NCBI GenBank assembly: GCA_001829415.1
Contig: MIBE01000037.1
Span: 1 to 50,305 of the forward strand
Direction: 5' to 3'
Source: Spirochaetes bacterium GWF1_51_8
GTDB lineage: Bacteria > Spirochaetota > Brevinematia > Brevinematales > GWF1-51-8
Length of the DNA stretch: 50,305 nt
In this document: positions 31,117 to 38,172 of the stretch, one piece after another
How positions within the stretch are numbered: position 1 is the stretch's first letter
How the letters are laid out: every line of letters begins with the position of its first letter
Translations under genes and position numbers: made by a program
Notes under the pieces: generated by a model
The model's input: the letters and a program-made list of their open reading frames with translations, nothing else
What the model was told of the DNA's origin: nothing
Databases searched by the model: none

Positions 31117-31683
31117 ATGAAAAAACGTGCCGCCGCGCTATTTACACTCGCGCTGATCGCTTTACCGTTGACAGCGTTCCCGTTGACGAATACCAACAAA
31201 TCGCCTGTCACGAATAATGTGTTCCTCGCGGAGTTCTACGAGGGTTCCGCCACAAATCAGGGCGCGGAGGCCGGCGGAGCGTCGTCATTCTGGAGCATCG
31301 TGAACATCATTCTCTACACCGCGATCTTCGGCGTCGTCGCGTATTTCGTTGTCCGGCTGATAGTTCGTAAGAGCGCGCTTCCGGTCAGCGAAGACAAGCA
31401 GGTGGTCGATATCATCCTCACCAAAACCATGGGGCTCTCCTCTTACCTCCAGATCGTGAAGATCGGCAAGGCCTATTACCTCTTCAGCCTCGGGAGCGAC
31501 GGGCTCAAGCTGCTCGACAAGATCGAGGATAAAGAGACCATCGACTTTATCGAGCTGAACCGCGACAGCCTGAAACCTAAAGAAACCAAATTTTTCGATA
31601 TCCTCAGTTTCTTCCCGCCGGGCAAGAAGATCGACAAGCTCGATTTCATGCGCCAGCAGAAGGACAAACTGAAAAAGATGTAA
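31117..31683 (+). CDS. FliO-like membrane protein
   Basis: 188 residues. Signal-like N-terminus MKKRAAALFTLALIALPLTAF, an extracytoplasmic linker, and one membrane segment near 57-79 (VNIILYTAIFGVVAYFVVRL). A cytoplasmic domain follows, VVDIILTKTMGLSSYLQIVK then IGKAYYLFSLGSDGLKLLDKI, which follows the FliO pattern of the flagellar export apparatus assembly factor. The C-terminus is Lys-rich. The ATG at 31117 follows GGAGGGG; a frame beginning seven codons upstream lacks a site. No other flagellar gene is nearby, so it is an orphan. mnmA starts 1 nt after the stop. FliO is poorly conserved, so the call is tentative. Confidence 0.5.
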   Translation: MKKRAAALFTLALIALPLTAFPLTNTNKSPVTNNVFLAEFYEGSATNQGAEAGGASSFWSIVNIILYTAIFGVVAYFVVRLIVRKSALPVSEDKQVVDIILTKTMGLSSYLQIVKIGKAYYLFSLGSDGLKLLDKIEDKETIDFIELNRDSLKPKETKFFDILSFFPPGKKIDKLDFMRQQKDKLKKM

Positions 31684-31684
31684 G

Positions 31685-32755
31685 ATGCCGAAAGTATTTG
31701 TCGGAATGAGCGGCGGGGTGGACAGTTCCACGGCCGCATACCTTCTCCAGAAAGACGGCTACTCGGTCGAGGGCGTGACGTTCGATACCGGATTCTGTCT
31801 CCGCTGCCAGCGATGCCGTCATATCGAGTTCGAGGTGTCGAAAAGCGGCCTTCCCGGAGCCGACGAAGCGATGCATGTCTGCCGTCACCTCGGCATTCCC
31901 CATCACATCGTCCGTCTCGGGCACGAGTTCCAATCGAAGGTAGTCCGTTACTTCATCGACTCCTATCTTATAGGCTTCACCCCGAACCCGTGCGTCATGT
32001 GCAACCGTTACATCAAATTCGGCGCGCTCTTGGATTATGCGTTATCGCGCGGCGCGGACTTCCTCGCGACCGGGCATTATGTCCGGACCGCGGTACATAA
32101 CGGCAGTACGCTGATCCGGCGCGGCAACGATCCGTTAAAAGACCAGTCCTACTTCCTTGCGTATGTCGAGCCCGCGAAGCTCGGTAAGGTCCTCTTTCCG
32201 CTCGGCGAGATGAATAAACCCCAGGTCCGCGATACCGCATCGGACGCCGGCCTGCCCGTGCCTCCGCCGTCGGGAGAAAGCCAGGATATCTGCTTCGTGC
32301 AGGGCGACTACCGCGACTTCCTCAGGCAGAACGGCGTTACCGGGACCCCCGGCGACTTCATCCTCGACGGTAAGGTTATCGGACGGCATACCGGCATCCC
32401 GTTTTATTCGTTCGGCCAACGGCGCGGGCATGGCGTGGCTGTCGGGAAACGGGTTTTCGTGCGGGGGTTCGATACGGAAAAGAACCAAGTCCTATTAGGC
32501 GATATCCCCGCCGCGCGGGAATTCACCGCCGGTAAGCTCAACATATTCACACCTGAGTTCACCGACGGGCGTTACGAAATTCAGGTGCGTTACCAGTCGA
32601 AAATCGCACACGGTAGTGTCCGGCTCGAGAACGGCGCGGCGCATGTCATGCTCGACGAGGCGCACGAGATAGTGGCGCCGGGGCAGTTCGCGGTGTTTTA
32701 CAAGGGCGACTATATCTACGCCGCCGGGCAAATCGAAAGGGTAACTCTATTATGA
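31685..32755 (+). CDS. mnmA: tRNA-specific 2-thiouridylase MnmA
   Basis: Thiolates U34 of tRNAs for Lys, Glu and Gln using ATP and a relayed sulfur. 356 residues. The PP-loop SGGVDSS lies at 9-15. The catalytic-site motif NPCVMCN (Cys103, Cys106) is of the CxxC type rather than DxxC, and the second cysteine is Cys203 in SQDICF. An unusual CLRCQRC stretch (Cys38, 41, 44) lies after strand 2, suggesting an iron-sulfur or zinc site. FYSFGQRRGHGVAVG is the conserved central domain motif. The C-terminal beta-barrel is complete. The last codons (about 32669-32755) are duplicated downstream at 32825-32908. Starts 1 nt after the FliO-like gene. Confidence 0.93.
   Translation: MPKVFVGMSGGVDSSTAAYLLQKDGYSVEGVTFDTGFCLRCQRCRHIEFEVSKSGLPGADEAMHVCRHLGIPHHIVRLGHEFQSKVVRYFIDSYLIGFTPNPCVMCNRYIKFGALLDYALSRGADFLATGHYVRTAVHNGSTLIRRGNDPLKDQSYFLAYVEPAKLGKVLFPLGEMNKPQVRDTASDAGLPVPPPSGESQDICFVQGDYRDFLRQNGVTGTPGDFILDGKVIGRHTGIPFYSFGQRRGHGVAVGKRVFVRGFDTEKNQVLLGDIPAAREFTAGKLNIFTPEFTDGRYEIQVRYQSKIAHGSVRLENGAAHVMLDEAHEIVAPGQFAVFYKGDYIYAAGQIERVTLL
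32669..32736. repeat. direct repeat, copy 1 (tail of mnmA)
   Basis: 68 nt of mnmA that recur at 32825-32892 with two mismatches (32674/32830 and 32698/32854), offset 156 nt. Protein-level similarity continues for five more codons (RVTLL against TVTLL) with synonymous changes. Confidence 0.9.
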
Positions 32756-32824
32756 AAATGGACATCCTGTCCGCCCCGGCACTTCCCCCGGGCATCGAGC
32801 GGAGCCGAGATGTCCCGCTTCCTC

Positions 32825-32973
32825 ATAGTTGCGCCGGGGCAGTTCGCGGTGTTCTACAAGGGCGACTATATCTACGCCGCCGGGCAAATCGATACTGTGA
32901 CGCTTCTGTATGCTTGCATCCTGCAAGCCGTCGTATGGGTTGTAATAATTCGGGACGACCATGATCCAAGATA
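32825..32973 (+). pseudogene. displaced mnmA tail (repeat copy 2)
   Basis: A start-less reading frame in the mnmA tail frame. It first repeats IVAPGQFAVFYKGDYIYAAG and QI, then TVTLL as a diverged copy of the mnmA end, and runs on with about 20 further residues to TAA at 32971. Between it and the mnmA stop lie about 70 nt, with GGACATC and GATGTCC inverted. Unit AGCCGAGATGTCC in that stretch recurs near 33937. It looks like a previous mnmA 3' end pushed aside by an insertion carrying a replacement tail. Confidence 0.7.
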
Positions 32974-32986
32974 AAAGGAGAAAGTG

Positions 32987-33691
32987 ATGAAACAGGCTGT
33001 GATCGGCATTATCGGGGAATACAATCCGGACAGGAAAACCCACCCCATGCTCAATGGAGCGCTCGATGCTTTAAAATCGAACTATGATTTCGAATACGAA
33101 TGGTTAGCCACTCCTGTCGCCGCCGAACACGGGGATGCGGTTCTCGGGAAGTATTCCGGGATTTGGAGCGCATCCGGAAGCCCGTTTCTCAGTATAGACG
33201 GTGTTTATAAAGCTATCAGATATGCCCGGACAAACAACGTCCCCCACATCGGGACGTGCGGCGGGTTCCAGCATACTGTGCTGGAATTCGCAAGAAACGT
33301 ATTGGGCTTGCCCGATCCCCAGTCCGAGGAATTCGGCGCTAAGGGCGAGATGGTGATTCATAAAATGAGATGTACGTTGCGGGGGTTGAAAATGAAGGTG
33401 ATTATTAAACCGGGAACAAAGGCCTACGCCTGTTTCGGGACGGACCGTTCCGAGGAAGAATATTTCTGCAATTATGGCATCAATCCTGAATACCGGGAAT
33501 CGCTCGAAAAAAAGGGGTTGGTCTTTTCAGGCGTCGACCATGAGGGAGAAATCAGGATCGTAGAATTGCCGCATAACGATTTCTTTATCTCCACCCTTTT
33601 CGTTCCGCACGCCCGTTCGGCCGGGGAACCGCCCCATCCCATGATCGAGGAATTTATCCGGGCTTGCATCAGCCGTTTCCGCCGCGAATAA
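32987..33691 (+). CDS. CTP-synthase-like class I glutamine amidotransferase
   Basis: 234 residues resembling the C-terminal amidotransferase domain of CTP synthase as a stand-alone protein. The nucleophile elbow is GTCGGFQH with Cys91. IIGEYNPDRKTHPMLN at the start and NYGINPEYRESLEKKGL, then SGVDHEGEIRIVEL near 165-195, match the family known as CTP synthase C-terminal region-related proteins, some of which contain selenocysteine; no in-frame UGA is seen here. The usual HPE at the catalytic His-Glu site is replaced by VPHA (STLFVPHARS), so amidase activity is doubtful. ATG 32987 preferred (AGGAG 6 nt before). Single gene after the mnmA duplication. Confidence 0.78.
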   Translation: MKQAVIGIIGEYNPDRKTHPMLNGALDALKSNYDFEYEWLATPVAAEHGDAVLGKYSGIWSASGSPFLSIDGVYKAIRYARTNNVPHIGTCGGFQHTVLEFARNVLGLPDPQSEEFGAKGEMVIHKMRCTLRGLKMKVIIKPGTKAYACFGTDRSEEEYFCNYGINPEYRESLEKKGLVFSGVDHEGEIRIVELPHNDFFISTLFVPHARSAGEPPHPMIEEFIRACISRFRRE

Positions 33692-33709
33692 AAAACCCCG
33701 GCTTCCGGG

Positions 33710-33792
33710 TTTGATGACAAACTCATTTTGTCATTGCGAGGCGTCATGGTGAGCTTGCCGAACCATAGCCGAAGCAATCTATCAAACTTCTA
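33710..33792. repeat. dispersed repeat, fragment of the 485-658 family
   Basis: TTGATGACAAACTC, TTGTCATTGCGAGGCGTCAT, then GGTGAGCTTGCCGAACCAT and GAAGCAATCT. The GGTGAGCTTGCCGAACCAT block is shared with 711-730 and, in reverse and interrupted, with 41041-41090. Confidence 0.6.
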
Positions 33793-33844
33793 TGTATATC
33801 CGTTACCTAAATCCTTTGATAAGCGCATCCCACGGACATCAAGC

Positions 33845-33870
33845 GCCCGCCTTCCACTTTCGTAGAAGGC
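33845..33870. repeat. short palindromic repeat (CCTTCTACGAA type), reverse copy
   Basis: CCCGCCTTCCACTTTCGTAG then AAGGC, the reverse complement of the unit at 30056-30089 apart from one base in the loop. Confidence 0.55.
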
Positions 33871-33964
33871 ATGTCTGCTTCTGCCCGTCTTCCGTCGTCA
33901 GACGGACAGGCGAAGCAGAATGCAGGTGGACAGGCAGCCGAGATGTCCGAAGTCCGTTCGATAC

Positions 33965-33989
33965 AAAAAAAGCCCCGCTCGCGCGGGGC
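33965..33989 (-). terminator. Rho-independent terminator of the 34010-35335 gene
   Basis: On the minus strand: GCCCCGC (33983-33989), loop GCGA, GCGGGGC (33972-33978), then seven T (33965-33971). It lies 20 nt after the stop of the outer-membrane protein gene. Confidence 0.85.
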
Positions 33990-34009
33990 CGTATGATAAA
34001 ACGTTTTGC

Positions 34010-35335
34010 TTAGAACCTGTATCCTATGCCGACAATCGGCTTCAATCCGCCGAAATTCTCCGGGCTTTCCAGCGAGTAACGCGCCCCGATATTCACGAAA
34101 AACGACGCGTAACTGACACTCAGTTCGACGAGCGGCGAGAACGAGACCGTGCCGGGCACGAAGAAAAACGCCGAAACTCCCGCGCCGAACATGAAGTCGC
34201 CCATGCGGATTATCGGGAAGAATGCGTTGACATCGAACATGAAGACGGCCTGAGCGGGTGTCGGGAGATAGCACATTCCGAGATTGACCCCGGCCCAGAA
34301 GTTCTGCGAGAACATATAGGTAAATCCGACCGATCCGCCGATCAAAGCGCCGCGCCCGATTGTGATCGGGATGAGAAATTTCTTATCGGTAGCGCCGAAT
34401 ACCATGAGGAGATTGTCGCCTTCCTTCACCGATCCGGTCTTTTCGCCGTAAACCTTGCCGCTGACTTCGAGCTTGATCTTCTGCTCCTTGCCCGCGGGCA
34501 GGTTGAAGATCGTGATATCGCCGTTTTCGTCGGTGCTTCCGTATTCCGCGTCATTGAGGTAAACCTTCGACCCGGGCATCCCGAACGCCTTTATCATGAT
34601 AGTGCCCGAGGGTTCGTACATAACCTCAGCCGTCTTTCCCTCTTCCACCATGACCGCTTTCTTGAACACTTCCTTTTCTTCCTTTCCGACCATCAGCCGG
34701 ATAGAGACTTCGACCGGTTCGCCCGCGATGATTTCGCCTGTGTAGGGCTCGCCCTTCTTGATCTCTTTCTCGAAACGGCCGTTGACATAGACCTTATAGA
34801 GATTCTCCGGAACGTCGACCATGACCTTGACCTTACCCAACGCGATCGCCTTACCGACCAAGATGTAGGATACCTGCTTGACGACATCGTCGATAGTGGA
34901 GAAGATATCCGCGCCCGCCGGCCTGTCCTTGAAACTCCGCTGGAGCGAGAGTTCACCGGTGACCACGTCGTAGATAGAGAGATTGATCGTGACCTTACCG
35001 CCCGTCACATGGTAGTCGCCCACCACGACCTGTTTGGTCTCGAACAGTAATCCCATCGCGAGGGATTTTTCGATATCGACCGTCTTCGCCGTCCAGAGCT
35101 TATTGTCCTTGACAGCGGCTTCGACATCCTCGTAGGGCGTGATAACAACACTGGGGATTTTCGAAAGGAGGTTGATCAGCGACTTGGTCAGCATGACGTT
35201 GATCTTGTCGTCGGCCTTGTCTCCCTTATTGATAAACCCGGCGATAGTCGTCGGTTTGATCTTCGCTGTAGCCGCGAAAATCGTGTTTACACCCAGAATG
35301 ACCATGGCTAATAGAATGAAAACGGTTTTTTTCAT
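34010..35335 (-). CDS. exported protein with TolB/FlgO-like domain and C-terminal beta-barrel
   Basis: 441 residues. Sec signal MKKTVFILLAMVILGVNTIF followed by AATA. Residues about 25-160 (TTIAGFINKGDKADDKINVM; SVVITPYEDVEAAV; VVVGDYHVTGGKVTINLSIY; DVVTGELSL) resemble the TolB N-terminal/FlgO domain often found in Spirochaetes. Residues 165-310 contain two PEGA-like beta domains (KVYVNGRFEKEIKKGEPYTG; GMPGSKVYLNDAEYGSTDEN). The last 130 residues look like outer-membrane strands ending in GIGYRF with a terminal Phe, the usual signal for BAM insertion. So it probably bridges the periplasm to an outer-membrane barrel. It has its own promoter (35359-35386) and terminator. Function unknown. Confidence 0.75.
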   Translation of the reverse strand: MKKTVFILLAMVILGVNTIFAATAKIKPTTIAGFINKGDKADDKINVMLTKSLINLLSKIPSVVITPYEDVEAAVKDNKLWTAKTVDIEKSLAMGLLFETKQVVVGDYHVTGGKVTINLSIYDVVTGELSLQRSFKDRPAGADIFSTIDDVVKQVSYILVGKAIALGKVKVMVDVPENLYKVYVNGRFEKEIKKGEPYTGEIIAGEPVEVSIRLMVGKEEKEVFKKAVMVEEGKTAEVMYEPSGTIMIKAFGMPGSKVYLNDAEYGSTDENGDITIFNLPAGKEQKIKLEVSGKVYGEKTGSVKEGDNLLMVFGATDKKFLIPITIGRGALIGGSVGFTYMFSQNFWAGVNLGMCYLPTPAQAVFMFDVNAFFPIIRMGDFMFGAGVSAFFFVPGTVSFSPLVELSVSYASFFVNIGARYSLESPENFGGLKPIVGIGYRF

Positions 35336-35358
35336 ATGACCCTCCTTTCACAACAAAT

Positions 35359-35386
35359 ATTATAAAACCATACGGTGAAATGTCAA
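35359..35386 (-). promoter_or_regulatory. consensus promoter of the outer-membrane protein gene
   Basis: On the minus strand TTGACA (35381-35386), 16-nt spacer, TATAAT (35359-35364), 23 nt before the ATG; full consensus hexamers. Confidence 0.7.
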
Positions 35387-35562
35387 TAAAGTAACTCTAT
35401 CCGTCACCCTGACCCTTGCACTGCTTGCCCTGAACAAAGCGAGGGAAGCGAAGCCGAAGTGCTGTCGAAGGGCCGTCCGCCTCGGCTCCAGTGCATCAGC
35501 TTCGGCCCAAATAGTTCGGCTCCGCCCCCGCTTTCGCGAGGACATGCTCACTGTCCGGAGGC

Positions 35563-37374
35563 CTACCACTTGCGCAGGTACACCGATCCCGATGCGCTGT
35601 CGTCGCCGTTCGCCCCGAACGCGAGGGTTTTTCCGTCGGAGGATACCGCAACAGAAATCCCGAATTGATCGCCGGACACGCCGTCATATGCCGTCAGTTT
35701 TTCGGTATTCCACGCGGATCCGTTCCACTTTAAAACATAGACCGAACCGGATTCGAGTCCCCGGTCGTCGTCCTCAGACACCCCGACAACAACCGTATTC
35801 CCGTCGCCCGATACCGCGGTCGAAAACCCGAAGTAATCGAATGCCGCGCCGTCATACGCCGTCAGTTTCTCGGGATTCCACGCGGACCCGTTCCATTTGA
35901 AAATATAGACCGAGCCGGATGTGTCTCCCAAGTCGTCGTCCTCAGACGCCCCGGCAACAACCGTATTTCCGTCCGCCGATAACGATACCGAAATACCGAA
36001 TTGATCGCCGGCCGCGCCGTCGTACGCCGTCAAAATATTACGAACCCATGAGACCCCGTTCCATTCGAAGAGGAAAACCGCGCCGAAATTGGCATTCGCC
36101 CCCGAAGCGAACATATTCCCGTCGGGGGAAGTGGAGAGAGACACGCCGAAACCGGCATATGCCGGATCGGACGGTACCGTAAACTTGTTTGTAGTCCAGT
36201 TCGTCCCGTAGAGTTGAAAACGATAAACCGACCCGTTGTTATTTCCCATATCGTCGTCGCCTATCGCCCCGGCGAAAACCGCATTCCCGTCCGCGGACAC
36301 CGAGACCGAATAGCCGAATTTATCGCTATTCGTGCCGTCCGATGCTATAAATTTGTTTGTCAGCCATACCGAGCCGTTCCAAGTGAACCGGTAAACCGAA
36401 CCCGAGGTACTGCCCTTATCGTCATCGCCTATCGCACCCACAACCACTACGTTGCCGTCGGCGGAAACGGCGACAGCGTAGCCGAACCAATCGTTAATCG
36501 TGCCGTCGTAAGCTATAAACTTTATTTCATCCCAGCCCGTACCGTTCCATTTGTAACGGTAAACCGAACCCGAGTCACTGCCCTTGTCGTCATCGAACCG
36601 CGCGCCTACTACGATGGTATTGCCGTCGGCGGAAACGGCTACAGCATTGCCGAAGACATCGGATTCCGCGCCGTCGCTTGCGGTGAGCTTATTCGTCGTC
36701 CACTCCCCATACTCGAGCGTGATAATACCGGAGATGTTCGATTTCCCGTTATCGGCGAAGGCGGCCGCTTGGATCGTGTTCGTTCCCTCGATCAACGTCA
36801 ACCCGATCGACCATGAATTAGTCCCCGTAGCGTTCGTCCACTCTCCGCCGTTCAGCCTGACCTTGACATTAGTGATGTGATAAGGGGATTCGATCGATAC
36901 AGTCCCGGTAACGACGATATTCGATTGCTCTATAAGCATTCCGTCGATATGCGATGTAAATGCGACGACCGGAATGCTTGTTCGTAATACGGACACGGCG
37001 AGAAACGGGCTTTTATTGCCGGCGTTATCCTCGGCATAGACATAGTTCGTATGGTAACCCATCGCGAGATTGGAAATCGAGGTTGTCCATATGCCGATGG
37101 TGACGGGGACGGAAAAGTACCCGCCATTGTCGGTCTTTACGAATACCGCTTTAATCCCGGAGCCGAACTCGTCGTTCACGGTACCGGAGAACTGATAAAC
37201 TCCGCTGACTTCCTGCCCGTTCACGGGGGAAAGGATAGTTACTACAGGAGCGACGGTATCCGTGGGCGCTTCCGTCATTTTTGCGATATCGCCCGGTTCG
37301 AGCAATTCCTGAAACAGACTGCACGATATAAAAAACAATAACGACAATCCCCCGAAAATCCGACCTTTCTTCAT
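35563..37374 (-). CDS. seven-blade FG-GAP-type beta-propeller lipoprotein
   Basis: 603 residues. Lipoprotein signal MKKGRIFGGLSLLFFISC (lipobox FISC). Residues about 40-225 look like two Ig-like domains (VAPVVTILSPVNGQEVSGVY; NVKVRLNGGEWTNATGTNSW). Then come seven repeats of about 52 residues beginning KLTAxDGAxxDxFG and containing VAVSADGNTVVVGAxxDDD, GSVYxxKWNGSxW. Seven blades make a closed propeller by themselves; the DDD-rich turns suggest calcium binding. Blade 4 is divergent and shorter. Surface or periplasmic adhesion or scaffolding is inferred. A weak promoter TTGCAG/TAATCT lies at 37404-37432. RBS GGAGGAGAGGG. Confidence 0.82.
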   Translation of the reverse strand: MKKGRIFGGLSLLFFISCSLFQELLEPGDIAKMTEAPTDTVAPVVTILSPVNGQEVSGVYQFSGTVNDEFGSGIKAVFVKTDNGGYFSVPVTIGIWTTSISNLAMGYHTNYVYAEDNAGNKSPFLAVSVLRTSIPVVAFTSHIDGMLIEQSNIVVTGTVSIESPYHITNVKVRLNGGEWTNATGTNSWSIGLTLIEGTNTIQAAAFADNGKSNISGIITLEYGEWTTNKLTASDGAESDVFGNAVAVSADGNTIVVGARFDDDKGSDSGSVYRYKWNGTGWDEIKFIAYDGTINDWFGYAVAVSADGNVVVVGAIGDDDKGSTSGSVYRFTWNGSVWLTNKFIASDGTNSDKFGYSVSVSADGNAVFAGAIGDDDMGNNNGSVYRFQLYGTNWTTNKFTVPSDPAYAGFGVSLSTSPDGNMFASGANANFGAVFLFEWNGVSWVRNILTAYDGAAGDQFGISVSLSADGNTVVAGASEDDDLGDTSGSVYIFKWNGSAWNPEKLTAYDGAAFDYFGFSTAVSGDGNTVVVGVSEDDDRGLESGSVYVLKWNGSAWNTEKLTAYDGVSGDQFGISVAVSSDGKTLAFGANGDDSASGSVYLRKW

Positions 37375-37582
37375 TCCCTCTCCTCCGGTATACAGCCGAT
37401 TAAAGATTAAAATAGCAATCTAAAAACTGCAATTTTTACGGATAACTAATTTCACCGCCGTTATTTTATCCGTACGCCTAATAATATTACCGAATTATAA
37501 GATAAGAAGTGAAATCGGGAAATAATTGTTTTTCCGGCGGAATATGATTAAATTTTACTGACGGGAATGACCTTTAAAAAAC

Positions 37583-37610
37583 TTGCTAAATTGTATTCCC
37601 GTATTAAAAT
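37583..37610 (+). promoter_or_regulatory. promoter of the def-fmt-PASTA-rpe run
   Basis: TTGCTA (37583-37588), 16-nt spacer, TAAAAT (37605-37610), about 28 nt before the def ATG at 37639. It argues against a start at 37567. Confidence 0.5.
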
Positions 37611-37638
37611 ATATAGCTACTATTTTCAGGGGAATAAA

Positions 37639-38172
37639 ATGGCGATATTGCAGATGGCTACCTACGGAAATCCGATCCTCCGCGCAAAGGCGCCGGAGGT
37701 GACGGAACTGACTGACGAAATCCTGAAGGTGATCGTCGACCTCGAGGACACGCTTTCCAGACAGCGCGGAATCGGGCTCGCCGCTCCGCAGGTCGGGATT
37801 TCCAAACGCATCTTTGTTGTCGATTTGTCCCCGTCCAAGCAGGATATAAAAGTCGCCCTGATCAATCCCGAGATCATCTACCGTTCGGCGGAGATGTCCG
37901 AGAACGAGGAGGGATGCCTATCCGTTCCGGAAGTGTGGGGCAATGTCCTCAGGCCGGACGAGATCAAGATCAAGGGAATGCTTCCTAACGGGCGAACGGT
38001 TACGATCCGCGCCGAGGGAATCTACGCCCGAGCGCTCCAGCACGAGTTCGACCATATCGAGGGAATCCTCTTTATCGATTACTTCTCGCCCGGCGAGATC
38101 GAACAGAACCGCGAGCACCTCGACACTATCCTCGACCATAACCGAAAGAAGCTGGGACGTATCTTGATATGA
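37639..38172 (+). CDS. def: peptide deformylase
   Basis: Removes the N-formyl group from new proteins; metal-dependent (Fe or Zn), cytoplasmic. 177 residues. All three motifs are complete: GIGLAAPQ (44-51), EGCLS (91-95, metal ligand Cys93) and HEFDH (135-139, two His ligands and catalytic Glu136). The ATG at 37639 follows AGGGGA; an upstream in-frame ATG at 37567 is before the likely promoter. fmt overlaps its stop by 4 nt (ATGA), the usual def-fmt coupling of deformylation and formylation. Confidence 0.96.
   Translation: MAILQMATYGNPILRAKAPEVTELTDEILKVIVDLEDTLSRQRGIGLAAPQVGISKRIFVVDLSPSKQDIKVALINPEIIYRSAEMSENEEGCLSVPEVWGNVLRPDEIKIKGMLPNGRTVTIRAEGIYARALQHEFDHIEGILFIDYFSPGEIEQNREHLDTILDHNRKKLGRILI

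Larger units (their letters stand above)
33692..34009. other. repeat-rich gap with no gene
   Basis: Contains an AAACCC/GGGTTT hairpin (33693-33712), a fragment of the 485-658 repeat family (33710-33792), the CCTTCTACGAA palindrome (33845-33870), and a large hairpin from CTGCTTCTGCCCGTC to GACGGACAGGCGAAGCAG (33875-33920). A terminator for the minus-strand gene is at 33965-33989. No credible coding frame. Confidence 0.6.

Noticed and set aside
33920-35050. Long plus-strand reading frame (376 codons) opposite the 34010-35335 gene
   Set aside because: It is antisense to a protein with a clear signal peptide, promoter and terminator, has no ribosome binding site, and its product is rich in Arg, Asp and His as expected from a G+C-rich antisense frame.
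35563-36700. Regular DNA repeats considered as a tandem non-coding array
   Set aside because: The period of about 156 nt keeps the frame and encodes propeller blades, so it is protein repetition.
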